In this document: positions 49,620-58,604 of the stretch, piece by piece
How the letters are laid out: every line of letters begins with the position of its first letter
Numbering within the stretch: position 1 is the stretch's first letter
Source of the DNA: Herpetosiphon aurantiacus DSM 785
GTDB lineage: Bacteria; Chloroflexota; Chloroflexia; Chloroflexales; Herpetosiphonaceae
Assembly (NCBI GenBank): GCA_000018565.1
Contig: CP000875.1
Coordinates: 4,231,199-4,295,198 of the forward strand
Reading direction: 5' to 3'
Length of the DNA stretch: 64,000 nt
Notes under the pieces: generated by a model
What the model was told of the DNA's origin: nothing
Database searches by the model: none
What the model saw: only the letters and a program-made list of their open reading frames with translations
Translations under genes and position numbers: made by a program

Positions 49620-52217
49620 TTAGAAATTTGTGTTCCAAATTGGCCAGGTTTGGGTTGCGGCACTCCAATTCCAAATCGTCCATTCGTTGCGGCTCTTCCA
49701 GCTACCATTCCATTTGCGCAATTGATACCAGAGGAAAATGCGCACTGCCAATGGTTGAACCGAGATGTTCAGGCCTAAGTTGCCGTGGAACCCATTGGTA
49801 ATGTGGTAGGTCGCGCTGGCCTTGGCTTCGAGCGAGGTTTTGAGGAAGTCGGCGTTGATGCCTACGCCACCGCGAGCGATAAAGATGGTAACAGCGGCGG
49901 TAGCACTGGCCGAAGCCCAAACCGTTGGCGTAATCGAAACATTGGCGCTGGCTGAGATTGGCACATCACAGGCGGTTGCAACAATCTTCCAAGGAATTGA
50001 GATGCTGCCACTGGCTGACAAGCCCAATTGAATTGGAATCGGGCCAACCATAAAGGTTTTAGTTACCGAGAAGAAGGTCATCGTGGTTTGATACAGATTG
50101 CCAGTGCGTTGAACACCACAAGCGATGCGTTCTTTGATTGGGGTAAAGACATTGTTGCCCAAGACTTTGACATAGGCTTCAAAGTAGCGATACTTGGTGC
50201 CATTTTCGGTTTGGACATATGAGGTAGCTTTGGCATCGGCCAAGGTGTAGCTCCACGACCAGGCATGGGCTTTGGCTTCACCGTGGGCAAGGGCGGTAAT
50301 ATCTGGGCCATCGCTCAAGTACAAGCGAGCTTTCAATTCGCCCTTGAGGTCGCCACCGCCAACAAATTTTTGCCAATTCCAATCGAAGGCGTTCAGCGTT
50401 GGAGCATCGCCGTTGGCATAGAGCAACTCGCGAGCCGTGTGGCGAGCTACTGGGCTAGTTTCGTTGGTGTAGGCTTGGAGCAATAAGGCTTGAGTTTCAG
50501 CCGCTGGGAACTTGCGTAAGGCATCAATTGCCGAGGTGCGCACAATTTCGTTGCTATGGCTCAAGTAGCCACTGATAACGCTCAAGTTGGTTGCTGGGCC
50601 AGCATTGCCCAAGGCACGCAAGGCTAGGTCGCGGTCGAGGTCGGTTTTGGCTTTGGCGAGCTTGGTTTCAATAATTTGGCTGAGTTCTTGCGCCAATTGT
50701 GGTTGTTTGGCCTGCACATTATTGGCAATTGCGCCCAAGACCAACAAGGCTTGCTTGGCATCGCTGCCATTGGCTTGCACCAAGTTGCGCACAGCAGCGA
50801 TGGTTTCAGCGCTTGGCTCACCAACTGTCAACGCAGTCAAGGCTTGAGTTCGGGTGGTTTGATTCAGGCTTTGGTTACCAACAAAGTGCTTGATGATCAT
50901 GGCTTGGGCTTGGCTATCAACCACGCCAGTCAAGGCACCGATAATCCCTTCGTGCAAGGCTGGATTGGTACGGCCTTTGCTCAATTGTTGATCAAGCTGG
51001 GCCAAAGCGCCATCAACCGTGTTTAAGGTTGCACGAAGGCGAGTTACAGCGTTGGGGTCGCTAGGTGCAGCTGCAAGTTCCTTCAAGGCCGTCGCCAAAT
51101 CGGCAGCTGCCAAACCACGGTCAGCATTAGCCTTATTGCTGGTCACGCTGGCGACAATATCGGCTGATTTGTATTCTTTGCCTTCGATTGTGCGAATCAG
51201 GTTGGTAATTGATTTAGTGCTGGCCTTGCCTTCGAATGATTGTGGCTCTAAGAAGCCAGGAATCGTGCCTTCATAGCGAATCGAATCGTCAGAATCGGCT
51301 CCTGATTGAATGCCGTAGCCTGAGCCTTCGTAGTTGTTGAGGCTATTTTCGGTGCTGAAGCCGCTGCGAATCCGTTGGGTCGTGGTATTTTTGAGCAAGA
51401 TCCCTGCTCGCAAATCGTAGATTGCAACACTGGTGCTTTCAATTTTGGTTGCTTCAGCATTGGCAATTGAACGATCAGCAAAGCTCTTGTAGGATTTTTC
51501 GGTGCGTTTTTTGGTAATTTCAACCGTTTGGGCATCGATCATGCGGCTGGTGTAATCGGCGGTATATACGCCTGAAACATCGCTTTCGCCAATGCTATAC
51601 GGTTGCAAGCACTGAATTTGGGTAGGATCTGAGCACTCGCCGATTGGATTTGGATCGTAGAAGAGGTACATTTGCAACTGTGAAAGCGCTGCTCGCTTGA
51701 TATTTTGCACATCTTCAGTATCAGCGCTATCGAAATACAGGCCATAGATCGTGCCATTACGATCTTGTTGGAAGTAGAAAGGGCGAGCTAATTCAGCATC
51801 AGCAGTCCGGCCAATCACTTCAGGATCAGTGACCTGTTGCCAGCCAGCCTCAGTTTTGTTGTACATCACAGGGTTAATAACTTGGGCTCGCAGGTAAGCA
51901 CTGTAGCTATCGTAGGCATAGCGTTCGACTTGCAAATAGCCTTGCAGATTGAAGCTGTTGCTATCGTTGCGAACACCACTGCTTTGCTCTTGGGTGGTTG
52001 AAACCGTATCAACCAAGGTTGACCAGTAGTATTGATAGATACTGTTTGCTGGATAGTTGTAGTGTTCGCCGGGCAGGGTAGCAGGCAATTCACTTGCGGG
52101 GGTCGCTTGCTTGCTTTGGCTTTGAGCAGCAGCACTGCTTGGAATCAGTACCAACTGGACGGTCAAGGCGGTCAGTAGGATCAGCGAAAACAATCGAACC
52201 AGACGTGGATGAGCCAT
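49620..52217 (-). CDS. Secreted vitellogenin / large-lipid-transfer-protein-like protein
   Basis: An 865-residue exported protein. A signal peptide (about 1-31, ending SSAAAQ) is followed by a domain (about 45-270) with LLTP hallmarks: LPGEHYNYPANSIYQYYWST at its start, NGTIYGLYFDSADTEDVQNI then KRAALSQLQMYL (172-185), where animal vitellogenins have NIKRGILSLLQ, and GESDVSGVYTADY (about 210-222), where they have E.DVSG.C...Y. Residues about 370-605 are HEAT-like helices resembling the lipovitellin superhelix, with LALRALGNAG and VRTSAIDALRKFP. The rest (about 610-865) is beta-rich, probably a lipid-cavity sheet. ATG at 52217 follows GGAGGAAG. It is monocistronic, with a strong terminator. 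Confidence 0.78.
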   Translation of the reverse strand: MAHPRLVRLFSLILLTALTVQLVLIPSSAAAQSQSKQATPASELPATLPGEHYNYPANSIYQYYWSTLVDTVSTTQEQSSGVRNDSNSFNLQGYLQVERYAYDSYSAYLRAQVINPVMYNKTEAGWQQVTDPEVIGRTADAELARPFYFQQDRNGTIYGLYFDSADTEDVQNIKRAALSQLQMYLFYDPNPIGECSDPTQIQCLQPYSIGESDVSGVYTADYTSRMIDAQTVEITKKRTEKSYKSFADRSIANAEATKIESTSVAIYDLRAGILLKNTTTQRIRSGFSTENSLNNYEGSGYGIQSGADSDDSIRYEGTIPGFLEPQSFEGKASTKSITNLIRTIEGKEYKSADIVASVTSNKANADRGLAAADLATALKELAAAPSDPNAVTRLRATLNTVDGALAQLDQQLSKGRTNPALHEGIIGALTGVVDSQAQAMIIKHFVGNQSLNQTTRTQALTALTVGEPSAETIAAVRNLVQANGSDAKQALLVLGAIANNVQAKQPQLAQELSQIIETKLAKAKTDLDRDLALRALGNAGPATNLSVISGYLSHSNEIVRTSAIDALRKFPAAETQALLLQAYTNETSPVARHTARELLYANGDAPTLNAFDWNWQKFVGGGDLKGELKARLYLSDGPDITALAHGEAKAHAWSWSYTLADAKATSYVQTENGTKYRYFEAYVKVLGNNVFTPIKERIACGVQRTGNLYQTTMTFFSVTKTFMVGPIPIQLGLSASGSISIPWKIVATACDVPISASANVSITPTVWASASATAAVTIFIARGGVGINADFLKTSLEAKASATYHITNGFHGNLGLNISVQPLAVRIFLWYQLRKWNGSWKSRNEWTIWNWSAATQTWPIWNTNF

Positions 52218-52414
52218 GGCTTCCTCCAAGGTAAGGAAATAGTTGGTGGATAGTGTTTTCGAAGTAGGAGTTTGTTGTCTGGCTCTATTTCACCATATTC
52301 AATTACCCAACACTAGTTCTTAAGTGATCCTTAAAGCGATATTCAAGCGATACAGCTAGCTATATCACTAGCCATAATTCTGTGCTTGCAAATGTGCCAT
52401 TGCTAAAATATCGG

Positions 52415-52444
52415 TTTCCATTGCGCTTAAAATCGCCGTATAAT
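52415..52444 (+). promoter_or_regulatory. Promoter of the histidine phosphatase / DUF3090 / SCO1664 genes
   Basis: A perfect TATAAT (52439-52444) with TTTCCA (52415-52420) 18 bases upstream; the start codon at 52483 lies about 33 bases after the expected transcription start. The -10 is centred in CGTATAATACG. Confidence 0.5.
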
Positions 52445-52482
52445 ACGATGTATTGTGCGTCGTAGCGGAGGAATCGATACCA

Positions 52483-53154
52483 ATGACGACGTTTTTGTTA
52501 ATTCGCCATGCCACCAACGATATGGTTGGCAAAGCCTTGGCTGGCTGGACACCCAACGTCCATCTGAATGCTGAAGGTCAGGCTCAAGCCCAACGCTTGG
52601 CTGAACATTTAGCCAAAGCCCCGATCAAAGCAATCTATAGCAGCCCGCTTGAGCGAGCCGTGGAAACCGCCCAACCAATTGCCCAGCAACTCGGCCTCGA
52701 AATTCAAATCTTGGCGGGTGTTGGCGAAATTCAGTTTGGCGAGTGGACAGGCCGCACGATTAAAGAATTAGCTGATACGCCAACTTGGGCCAATATTCAG
52801 CGCTTTCCATCGGGCACCCGCATTCCAGGTGGCGAAACCCTGCGCGAGATGCAAAATCGGGTCGTCGATGCACTCGAAGCCTTGCGCCACCAACACCCCG
52901 ATGAGCTGATCGCCGTTTTTGCCCATGCCGATGTGGTCAAAGCGATGATCGCCCACTATTTGGGGGTTCATTTAGATTTATTCCAACGGATTATTATCAG
53001 CCCAGCCTCAGTCACGATTGTCTCGGTCAACGATAGCGGGCCACATGTGCTATGTGTCAATCACACTGGCGAAATGCCTAGCTTTCCGGAAGCCAAACCT
53101 GCTTCAAGCGATTCGAACGAGCTTACGCCGGAAACTGAACGGCCTGTGGGCTAA
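52483..53154 (+). CDS. Histidine phosphatase family protein (phosphoglycerate-mutase-like, GpmB type)
   Basis: A 223-residue phosphatase. The catalytic RHG motif is present as LLIRHATND with RHA (His 9); further YSSPLERAVETAQPIAQQLG, IQFGEWTGRTIKELADTPTW (catalytic Glu) and the second His in VFAHADVVKAMIAHYL. The C-terminal tail is disordered (SSDSNELTPETERPVG). It starts a three-gene group with DUF3090 and a SCO1664-type kinase-like protein, a set conserved in Actinobacteria. The ATG at 52483 follows GGAGG at about 52470; an upstream in-frame start at 52453 lies on the promoter. Substrate unknown. Confidence 0.9.
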   Translation: MTTFLLIRHATNDMVGKALAGWTPNVHLNAEGQAQAQRLAEHLAKAPIKAIYSSPLERAVETAQPIAQQLGLEIQILAGVGEIQFGEWTGRTIKELADTPTWANIQRFPSGTRIPGGETLREMQNRVVDALEALRHQHPDELIAVFAHADVVKAMIAHYLGVHLDLFQRIIISPASVTIVSVNDSGPHVLCVNHTGEMPSFPEAKPASSDSNELTPETERPVG

Positions 53155-53191
53155 ACTAAACTCTCTCTTGCACTGAATTGAAAGGTTCGGC

Positions 53192-53794
53192 ATGTCAGAT
53201 TTCGTCTACGATTTACGGCGCGTTAGCCATATTACGGCAGCAGCAGTCGGTCAACCAGGCCAACGCACCTTTTATTTACAAGCTCAAAAAGGTAGCGATC
53301 TGGTTTCATTAATCACCGAAAAAGAGCTGGTTCGGGCACTCTGCTTGCGCATTGACGATATTTTGGAAGAGTTGGATAAGCGTGGGGTTGCTCGACCTGA
53401 TGCTTCCGAGGAGCCAACACCCGCCGAATTGCTGCTGCGCCCCCCATTAAATCCCTTCTTTCGCATCGCCCAAATGTCGTTGGCCTACGACCCAACCAGC
53501 GATTTGTTGGTGATCGAGGTCGAAGAATTTCAATTGGCCGATGATGAGGACGATGAGGAAATCGACCCAATTTTGCAACAAAATGCTGAGGCCGAGGAAG
53601 GCAAAAACGATCCACGACGAGTGCGGATTTCGGCAACGCGGGCGCAAATGCAGGCACTCAGTCGCAACGCCATGGACATTATCACCACTGGCGGGCGGCC
53701 AATTTGCCCTCAATGTTTGCAGCCAATGGAAGATGAAGGCCATCTCTGCGTCAAGAAAAATGGCCACGGCAATAAAAAAGCCTCGGAAATGTAA
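53192..53794 (+). CDS. DUF3090 family protein
   Basis: A 200-residue cytoplasmic protein. DUF3090 hallmarks: FVYDLRRVSHITAAAVGQPG, RTFYLQAQKGSDLVSLITEK, then FRIAQMSLAYDPTSDLLVIE, an acidic linker (ADDEDDEEIDP), RVRISATRAQMQALSRNAMD and the C-terminal Cys pair GRPICPQCLQPMEDEGHLC, which could bind Zn. Biochemical role is unknown. It begins 37 bases after the phosphatase stop and precedes the SCO1664-like gene, the conserved order also seen in mycobacteria and streptomycetes. Confidence 0.9.
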   Translation: MSDFVYDLRRVSHITAAAVGQPGQRTFYLQAQKGSDLVSLITEKELVRALCLRIDDILEELDKRGVARPDASEEPTPAELLLRPPLNPFFRIAQMSLAYDPTSDLLVIEVEEFQLADDEDDEEIDPILQQNAEAEEGKNDPRRVRISATRAQMQALSRNAMDIITTGGRPICPQCLQPMEDEGHLCVKKNGHGNKKASEM

Positions 53795-53807
53795 CATAAG
53801 GCTATAG

Positions 53808-53948
53808 ACTATAGGCGTTTGATTCATCCAGAACTATGGCGTTGCGGTTTAACGCAGAGGCGCGGAGAATGCAGAGCAATGGGCTATTGGAACGTCGATT
53901 GAATTATCAAATCCTGTTCCGATAGCCTAACGTCAATAGCCTATAGCC
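53808..53948. repeat. Fold-back repeat family D with an AACGCAGAGGCGCGGAG unit
   Basis: AAGGCTATAGACTATAGGCG at 53798-53817 faces CCGATAGCCTAACGTCAATA-GCCTATAGCC near 53918-53948. Between them lie AACGCAGAGGCGCGGAGA (53852) and TGGGCTATTGGAACGTCGAT. The arms are imperfect. Confidence 0.6.
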
Positions 53949-53970
53949 AAACAATCAACTGAGGTAGCCC

Positions 53971-54726
53971 ATGAGCGATCACGAATCAGAGCAACCCCAA
54001 GCGCTCGAATTGGCAACAATCTTGCAAGTGCTGCGCGATGGTCGGATGGAATTGCAGGGATTATTGCCATGGAGCAGTAACTATACGTTTTTGGTTGAAG
54101 TGCACGCCGACGATCAGAGTGAGCTGGTGCTTGGGGCTGTCTATAAACCACAGCGTGGCGAAAACCCGCTCTGGGATTTCCCTCAGGGCACGTTGTACAA
54201 ACGCGAGGCCGCAGCATTTTTGATTAGCCATGCCTTGGGTTGGCATTTAGTGCCGCCAACCGTCACCCGCGAAGGCCCACACGGCGTTGGCTCAGTGCAA
54301 TTGCTGATTCACGCCGATTATGAGCAACATTTTTTCACCTTGAAAGAAGGCCATGAACGCGAGTTTCAGCGCATGGCATTGTTCGATATTGTGATCAACA
54401 ACGCTGATCGCAAGGGTGGCCATGTGTTGGTTGACGACGATCAACGGATTTGGGCGATTGATCATGGCATCTGCTTTCACGATGAATATAAGTTGCGCAC
54501 CGTGATTTGGGATTGGGTTGGGCAGGAGATTGATGAAGCTGATTTGGCCGACCTCAAACAACTCAATCAAAATTTAGAGCCAGAAACCAGCCTGACCATC
54601 GCACTTAATACCATGCTCTATCCACGTGAAATCAAAGCGATGCGCCAACGGCTCAGCCGCTTGATTAGCAGTGGCAAATTTCCCGCCTCGTATGGGCAGC
54701 GCTCAATTCCATGGCCGCCCGTTTAG
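53971..54726 (+). CDS. SCO1664 family kinase-like protein
   Basis: A 251-residue protein with PI3/PI4-kinase-like (HipA-related) layout. N-terminal GRMELQGLLPWSSNYTFLVE resembles the ATP-binding region, AVYKPQRGENPLWDFPQGTL carries the ATP-contacting Lys, EAAAFLISHALGWHLVPPTV follows, and the catalytic and metal loops are DIVINNADRKGGHVLV (NADR) and IWAIDHGICFHDE (D-H-G where kinases have DFG). It is the third member of the phosphatase, DUF3090 and SCO1664 set. A 176-base gap with a fold-back repeat separates it from DUF3090. The nitroreductase ATG follows 14 bases after its stop. Confidence 0.87.
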   Translation: MSDHESEQPQALELATILQVLRDGRMELQGLLPWSSNYTFLVEVHADDQSELVLGAVYKPQRGENPLWDFPQGTLYKREAAAFLISHALGWHLVPPTVTREGPHGVGSVQLLIHADYEQHFFTLKEGHEREFQRMALFDIVINNADRKGGHVLVDDDQRIWAIDHGICFHDEYKLRTVIWDWVGQEIDEADLADLKQLNQNLEPETSLTIALNTMLYPREIKAMRQRLSRLISSGKFPASYGQRSIPWPPV

Positions 54727-54740
54727 ACAAGGAAGTCTCT

Positions 54741-55538
54741 ATGGATTTGCTTGATGCAATTCGTTCGCGCCGCACCACCAACGGCCCATTTGAAGATCGC
54801 CCGCTCGATCCGACCCATGTCCAAACCATTTTGGAGATGGCGGCTTGTGCTCCCTCGCACTTCAATTCGCAGCCTTGGCGTTTCGTGGTGATTCAAGATC
54901 AAACGACGCGCATGCAATTGGCCGAGATTGCAGGTGAATCGATGCAGAAATTAATGGCGGGGGGCCGCTTCTGGCAACGCTATCGCAAATATTTTCGTTT
55001 CTCCAAGCAAGAAGTTGATCAACGGGGCGATGGGATTTTGATCGACAATATGCCAGCAATTTTAAAACCATTTGCTAAATATATCTTTACTGAGCGTGGC
55101 GGCGAGTTGATGGCCAAATTTCAAGTGCCCAAAGTGCTCGGCAAAGATGCTCGGAAATTAGTCGCTGGTTCGCCCTTGATTTTGGGGATTACGCTCGATA
55201 AAAGCGAATACAAACCCGATGATTTATCGGGCATGTACTCGCTACTTTCCTTGGGCGCGGTGATGCAAACGATTTGGCTGACTGCAACATCGTTGGGCAT
55301 TGGCATGCAATTTATCTCGACCCCGATGGAAGTTGAGGGCCAATGGGAGAAAATCACCAAGCTGTTGCAAATTCCTGATGAACATAGCTTGATGGTGCTG
55401 TATCGCTTGGGCTATATCCCGCAGGCCGCCGACCGCCCAACGATCGATTGGACCTCATCGCAGCGCAAACGCACAGCGGCTTTAGCCTATGCCAATCGTT
55501 GGGACCAACCGTTTGAGCCAGCAACCAAGCCCGATTAA
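54741..55538 (+). CDS. Nitroreductase-family FMN protein
   Basis: A 265-residue flavoprotein. The FMN-binding N-terminus has LLDAIRSRRTTNGPFEDRPL and MAACAPSHFNSQPWRFVVIQ (the APS..N.QPWRF motif), the C-terminal side has SLGAVMQTIWLTATSLGIGM and MVLYRLGYIPQAADRPTIDW. A 60-residue insertion (about 65-125) with RYRKYFRFSKQEVDQRG is unusual for small nitroreductases. The reductase substrate is unknown. ATG at 54741 follows AAGGAAG. It sits next to the SCO1664-like gene and overlaps the convergent STAS gene by 4 bases. Confidence 0.88.
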   Translation: MDLLDAIRSRRTTNGPFEDRPLDPTHVQTILEMAACAPSHFNSQPWRFVVIQDQTTRMQLAEIAGESMQKLMAGGRFWQRYRKYFRFSKQEVDQRGDGILIDNMPAILKPFAKYIFTERGGELMAKFQVPKVLGKDARKLVAGSPLILGITLDKSEYKPDDLSGMYSLLSLGAVMQTIWLTATSLGIGMQFISTPMEVEGQWEKITKLLQIPDEHSLMVLYRLGYIPQAADRPTIDWTSSQRKRTAALAYANRWDQPFEPATKPD

Positions 55539-56620
55539 TTATAGTTGGGGATGCGTTGCAAGCCTTCTTGCAAGGTCGCCGAGGTACTAATTGAATCCAA
55601 TTCAAGCCCTAACGAAACCATGGCTTGGGCAACTTCAGGTCGAATCCCGACCAACATGGTTTCAGCGCCAAGCAAGCGTACTGAGCGCACCACGCTAATA
55701 AAGCCTTGGGCAACTTGGCTATCAACCACCACAACTCCGGTAATATCCAGCACCAAATGTTTGATCGACTGACGCTGCACCGCTTGTAAGGCATTCTCTT
55801 GCAGGCGGGTCAGGCGTTCACTGTCGAGCGCTCCAATCAATGGCATCACCAATACTTTGGCCGCCACTGGCAAAACTGGCACGCTCATCTCGCGAATCAC
55901 TTCACGCTGCTGTTCAATCTCATCAAGCAAGCGTTCTTGGGTGCTAGCCCGATCTTGCAATTTCATGAGAGCGTTTTCAAGGTCGGCAGTCCGCTCATGG
56001 ACTTGGGCTTCCAACGAGGAGTTTAATTCGACTAATTGTTTGGCATTTTGCTCGATCGTGCGCTGGCCTTCGGAAACCGCATGAAAAGCCCCAACCGTAA
56101 TTCGGCTATTCACAAAACTAATAATCGAACCAATCATGGTAATCAAGATCGCATGGGTAACCACCCCACCAGTTGTTGCAACCTGATCGGTTGTGGGATA
56201 GACAAACGCCAATGTGCCAATAATCACCCATGCCCCAACCAAGACCATTAAAATTTGCCATGGGCGCAGCACGACCCCAGCAATCAAGACTGGAACCAGT
56301 AAATAGGCTAGGGTATAGCTGGTTTCGCCGCGCAACATCATCGGAATCGAGACGATCACGGAGGTGGTAATCACCACAATCCAGCCAGCAAACGTTACTT
56401 TGCCACGCCGCGCCAACGGAATCACCACCACCGCCAAAACCAAGCCTAAGCCCAAAGCCACAGCCGAGGTCAATGGTTTCGGATTAAAGAGCAGGGAAGG
56501 AATGGCAATCACAACAATAACGAGGAGCGCACACATCACGCTGATGATAATTTGGCCACGTCGCCGCACATCCTCAAGCGGATGATCAACCTGAGCTAAC
56601 CATGCCAGTAGTGCTTTCAT
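55535..56620 (-). CDS. Membrane protein with C-terminal STAS domain (RsbR-like)
   Basis: A 361-residue protein: six hydrophobic segments (about 23-175, for example IIISVMCALLVIVVIAIPSL), a coiled coil of about 60 residues (NAKQLVELNSSLEAQVHERT ... RLLDEIEQQREVIREM) and a STAS domain (about 250-355) starting VPVLPVAAKVLVMPLIGALD, as in RsbR-type stressosome proteins. The conserved phospho-acceptor region is HLVLDITGVVVVDSQVAQGF, where a Val-Asp-Ser follows (Ser about 309). So it may sense membrane signals and pass them to a stress-response partner not in this window. ATG at 56620. Confidence 0.85.
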   Translation of the reverse strand: MKALLAWLAQVDHPLEDVRRRGQIIISVMCALLVIVVIAIPSLLFNPKPLTSAVALGLGLVLAVVVIPLARRGKVTFAGWIVVITTSVIVSIPMMLRGETSYTLAYLLVPVLIAGVVLRPWQILMVLVGAWVIIGTLAFVYPTTDQVATTGGVVTHAILITMIGSIISFVNSRITVGAFHAVSEGQRTIEQNAKQLVELNSSLEAQVHERTADLENALMKLQDRASTQERLLDEIEQQREVIREMSVPVLPVAAKVLVMPLIGALDSERLTRLQENALQAVQRQSIKHLVLDITGVVVVDSQVAQGFISVVRSVRLLGAETMLVGIRPEVAQAMVSLGLELDSISTSATLQEGLQRIPNYN

Positions 56621-56835
56621 GAAAAAACCCTTTTTGGCTCAATGGGCTAAAACAACCAGTATTTGCATCGCCGCAGATTGGGAAGAATAACAAGTTGCCC
56701 TACTATACCCTAGCCTGTAATTGCACGCAAACAGCCAACGGTACTAGGGCTAGCCTGCTTTTTTATAGTACTAGCGCCATTTATTGAAATACGGTTGTTA
56801 TAGAATGTTAGGTATTATTCTTACAGCCAGCACCC

Positions 56836-58506
56836 TCAACTAAGCAATATTTGGTTATCATTGGCATCGATTGTGGCAATTAAATTAACTGCGCTACAAC
56901 TAAACCGGCGGGCTGCTGCCGCCAACCAACGATCATTCGGGGCAATCAAGGCGGCTTGGGCATGTTCGATTAACAACGCCAATTCCAATGCTCGCCCAAG
57001 GGTTAATGCCCAACGCCGTGCCCCCATTTCAGCAACACTACGATCATTGCTACTTTCAGCGAGCCATTGTTCACATCGATCAAGCGCAGTTTGGACCACC
57101 ACAATCGCTTGGCTGAGGCTTGGATCATGAGCATTGCTCAGCCACAAATTGACTTGTTCACGCAATACGGGCCAAATGCCAGGATCTTCGCTAAGTGCTC
57201 GTAGGCTGTCAAGCGCTAAAACATTGGTCGTGCCTTCCCAAATCGAAAGCACTTGCGCATCACGCAGCAAGCTGGGCAAGCCTGTATCCTCAACATAGCC
57301 CGCCCCACCAAAACTCTCAATAATCTCGCTGGTATGGTTTACTGCTTGGCGAGCGGTGGTCAATTTGGCAATAGATGTTAATAATCTTAATAATTGTCGT
57401 TGTTGGGGCGTGCTTCGGCCAGTTTCATCTAAGCCCAATAATTCGATTAAATAAAAGGTCAGCAGGAACGCCCCAGCATACTCAGCCTGCAAACCAGCCA
57501 AGGTATCGACATGCAGTGGTTTTTGATTGAGCAATGAGCCAAAAGCCCAGCGTTTTTGGGCATAATCTTGGGCGAGCGCCATGCCACGTCGCATAAAGCC
57601 CACTGCTGAAACGCTGTTCCAAGTGCGGGTAATTTGCAACATCGGCACAATCGCACGCACACCATCGCGCAAGCCTTGCACCGGAATTGCTGGTGTGCCA
57701 AGCAGATTCAGCTCAGCCGTCGGTACTTTGCGCGTACCCAATTTATCCTTGAGCCGATTAACTTCGATCTGAGTGAGCCGCCCGCGTTGATCGCGGGTTT
57801 CGACGTAGAACAAAGCCAAACCACGCCCACCAGCGGGATTGCCCTCTGGTCGCGCCAAAGTCAAGGCCATTTGCGAGGTTGTAGCCGAGCTAAACCACTT
57901 GCGGCCATACAAACGCCAAGTACCATCCTCGGCTTGGCGGGCGATCGTTTCCGAAAGCCCAACATCTGAACCGCCAGTCGATTCGGTCATCCACTGGCCG
58001 CTCGTCCAAAATTGGTCGGGATCGCGGCTAATTAAATGCGGTATGGCTCGTTCGATCAAGGCCTGATTGCCCGCTTGGAGCAAGGTTCGGGCAGCGCCGT
58101 CAGTCATCGCCAAGGGGCAGCTATACACATCGCTCGATGGATGGAAGAGATAGGCTAAAGCAAATTGGCAGGTACGCGAATATTCATGGAAGGTTTGCTC
58201 GTAGGCCGTGGCAATCAAGCCATAACTGGCAGCGATTTGCTCGGCACGTTGCCAGAGCGGGGTCAATACAATCTGATCAATCCGCTCGCCCCAGGCATCC
58301 CATTGGGTTAATTGCGGCTCATTCAAACGATCAGCCAATTGCAACTGATACAATTCGTTGCCAGCTAAATCGCCGATTGTTTGCAGCGCAGGTTTGATTT
58401 GGCTAAGGACATCGGCGGGTAGGCGGCGGCGGAGATAAAGCTGGAGTAGACGATCATCGCTATATTGATTGCCAAGTTGTGGGGCTGGTTGATTAAAGGG
58501 CGGCAT
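56836..58506 (-). CDS. AidB-like acyl-CoA dehydrogenase
   Basis: A 556-residue flavoprotein of the acyl-CoA dehydrogenase family, AidB subgroup (usual length about 540). It has GQWMTESTGGSDVGLSETIA (FAD/substrate loop), YGRKWFSSATTSQMALTLAR, KLGTRKVPTAELNLLGTPAI, IIESFGGAGYVEDTGLPSLL and RDAQVLSIWEGTTNVLALDS, the last typical for AidB. The residue standing for the catalytic Glu is the Glu in WEGTTN. E. coli AidB protects against alkylation. ATG at 58506 follows GGGAG; no operon partner is adjacent. Confidence 0.9.
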   Translation of the reverse strand: MPPFNQPAPQLGNQYSDDRLLQLYLRRRLPADVLSQIKPALQTIGDLAGNELYQLQLADRLNEPQLTQWDAWGERIDQIVLTPLWQRAEQIAASYGLIATAYEQTFHEYSRTCQFALAYLFHPSSDVYSCPLAMTDGAARTLLQAGNQALIERAIPHLISRDPDQFWTSGQWMTESTGGSDVGLSETIARQAEDGTWRLYGRKWFSSATTSQMALTLARPEGNPAGGRGLALFYVETRDQRGRLTQIEVNRLKDKLGTRKVPTAELNLLGTPAIPVQGLRDGVRAIVPMLQITRTWNSVSAVGFMRRGMALAQDYAQKRWAFGSLLNQKPLHVDTLAGLQAEYAGAFLLTFYLIELLGLDETGRSTPQQRQLLRLLTSIAKLTTARQAVNHTSEIIESFGGAGYVEDTGLPSLLRDAQVLSIWEGTTNVLALDSLRALSEDPGIWPVLREQVNLWLSNAHDPSLSQAIVVVQTALDRCEQWLAESSNDRSVAEMGARRWALTLGRALELALLIEHAQAALIAPNDRWLAAAARRFSCSAVNLIATIDANDNQILLS

Positions 58507-58604
58507 CGTTGCAACTCCCAAAGATTAATAAAACCAACGAATGACTGTATTATAGCGCTCAAAGTAGCCTTCACGCAGGGGCTAGGGATCATGGATCAGC
58601 AGTT

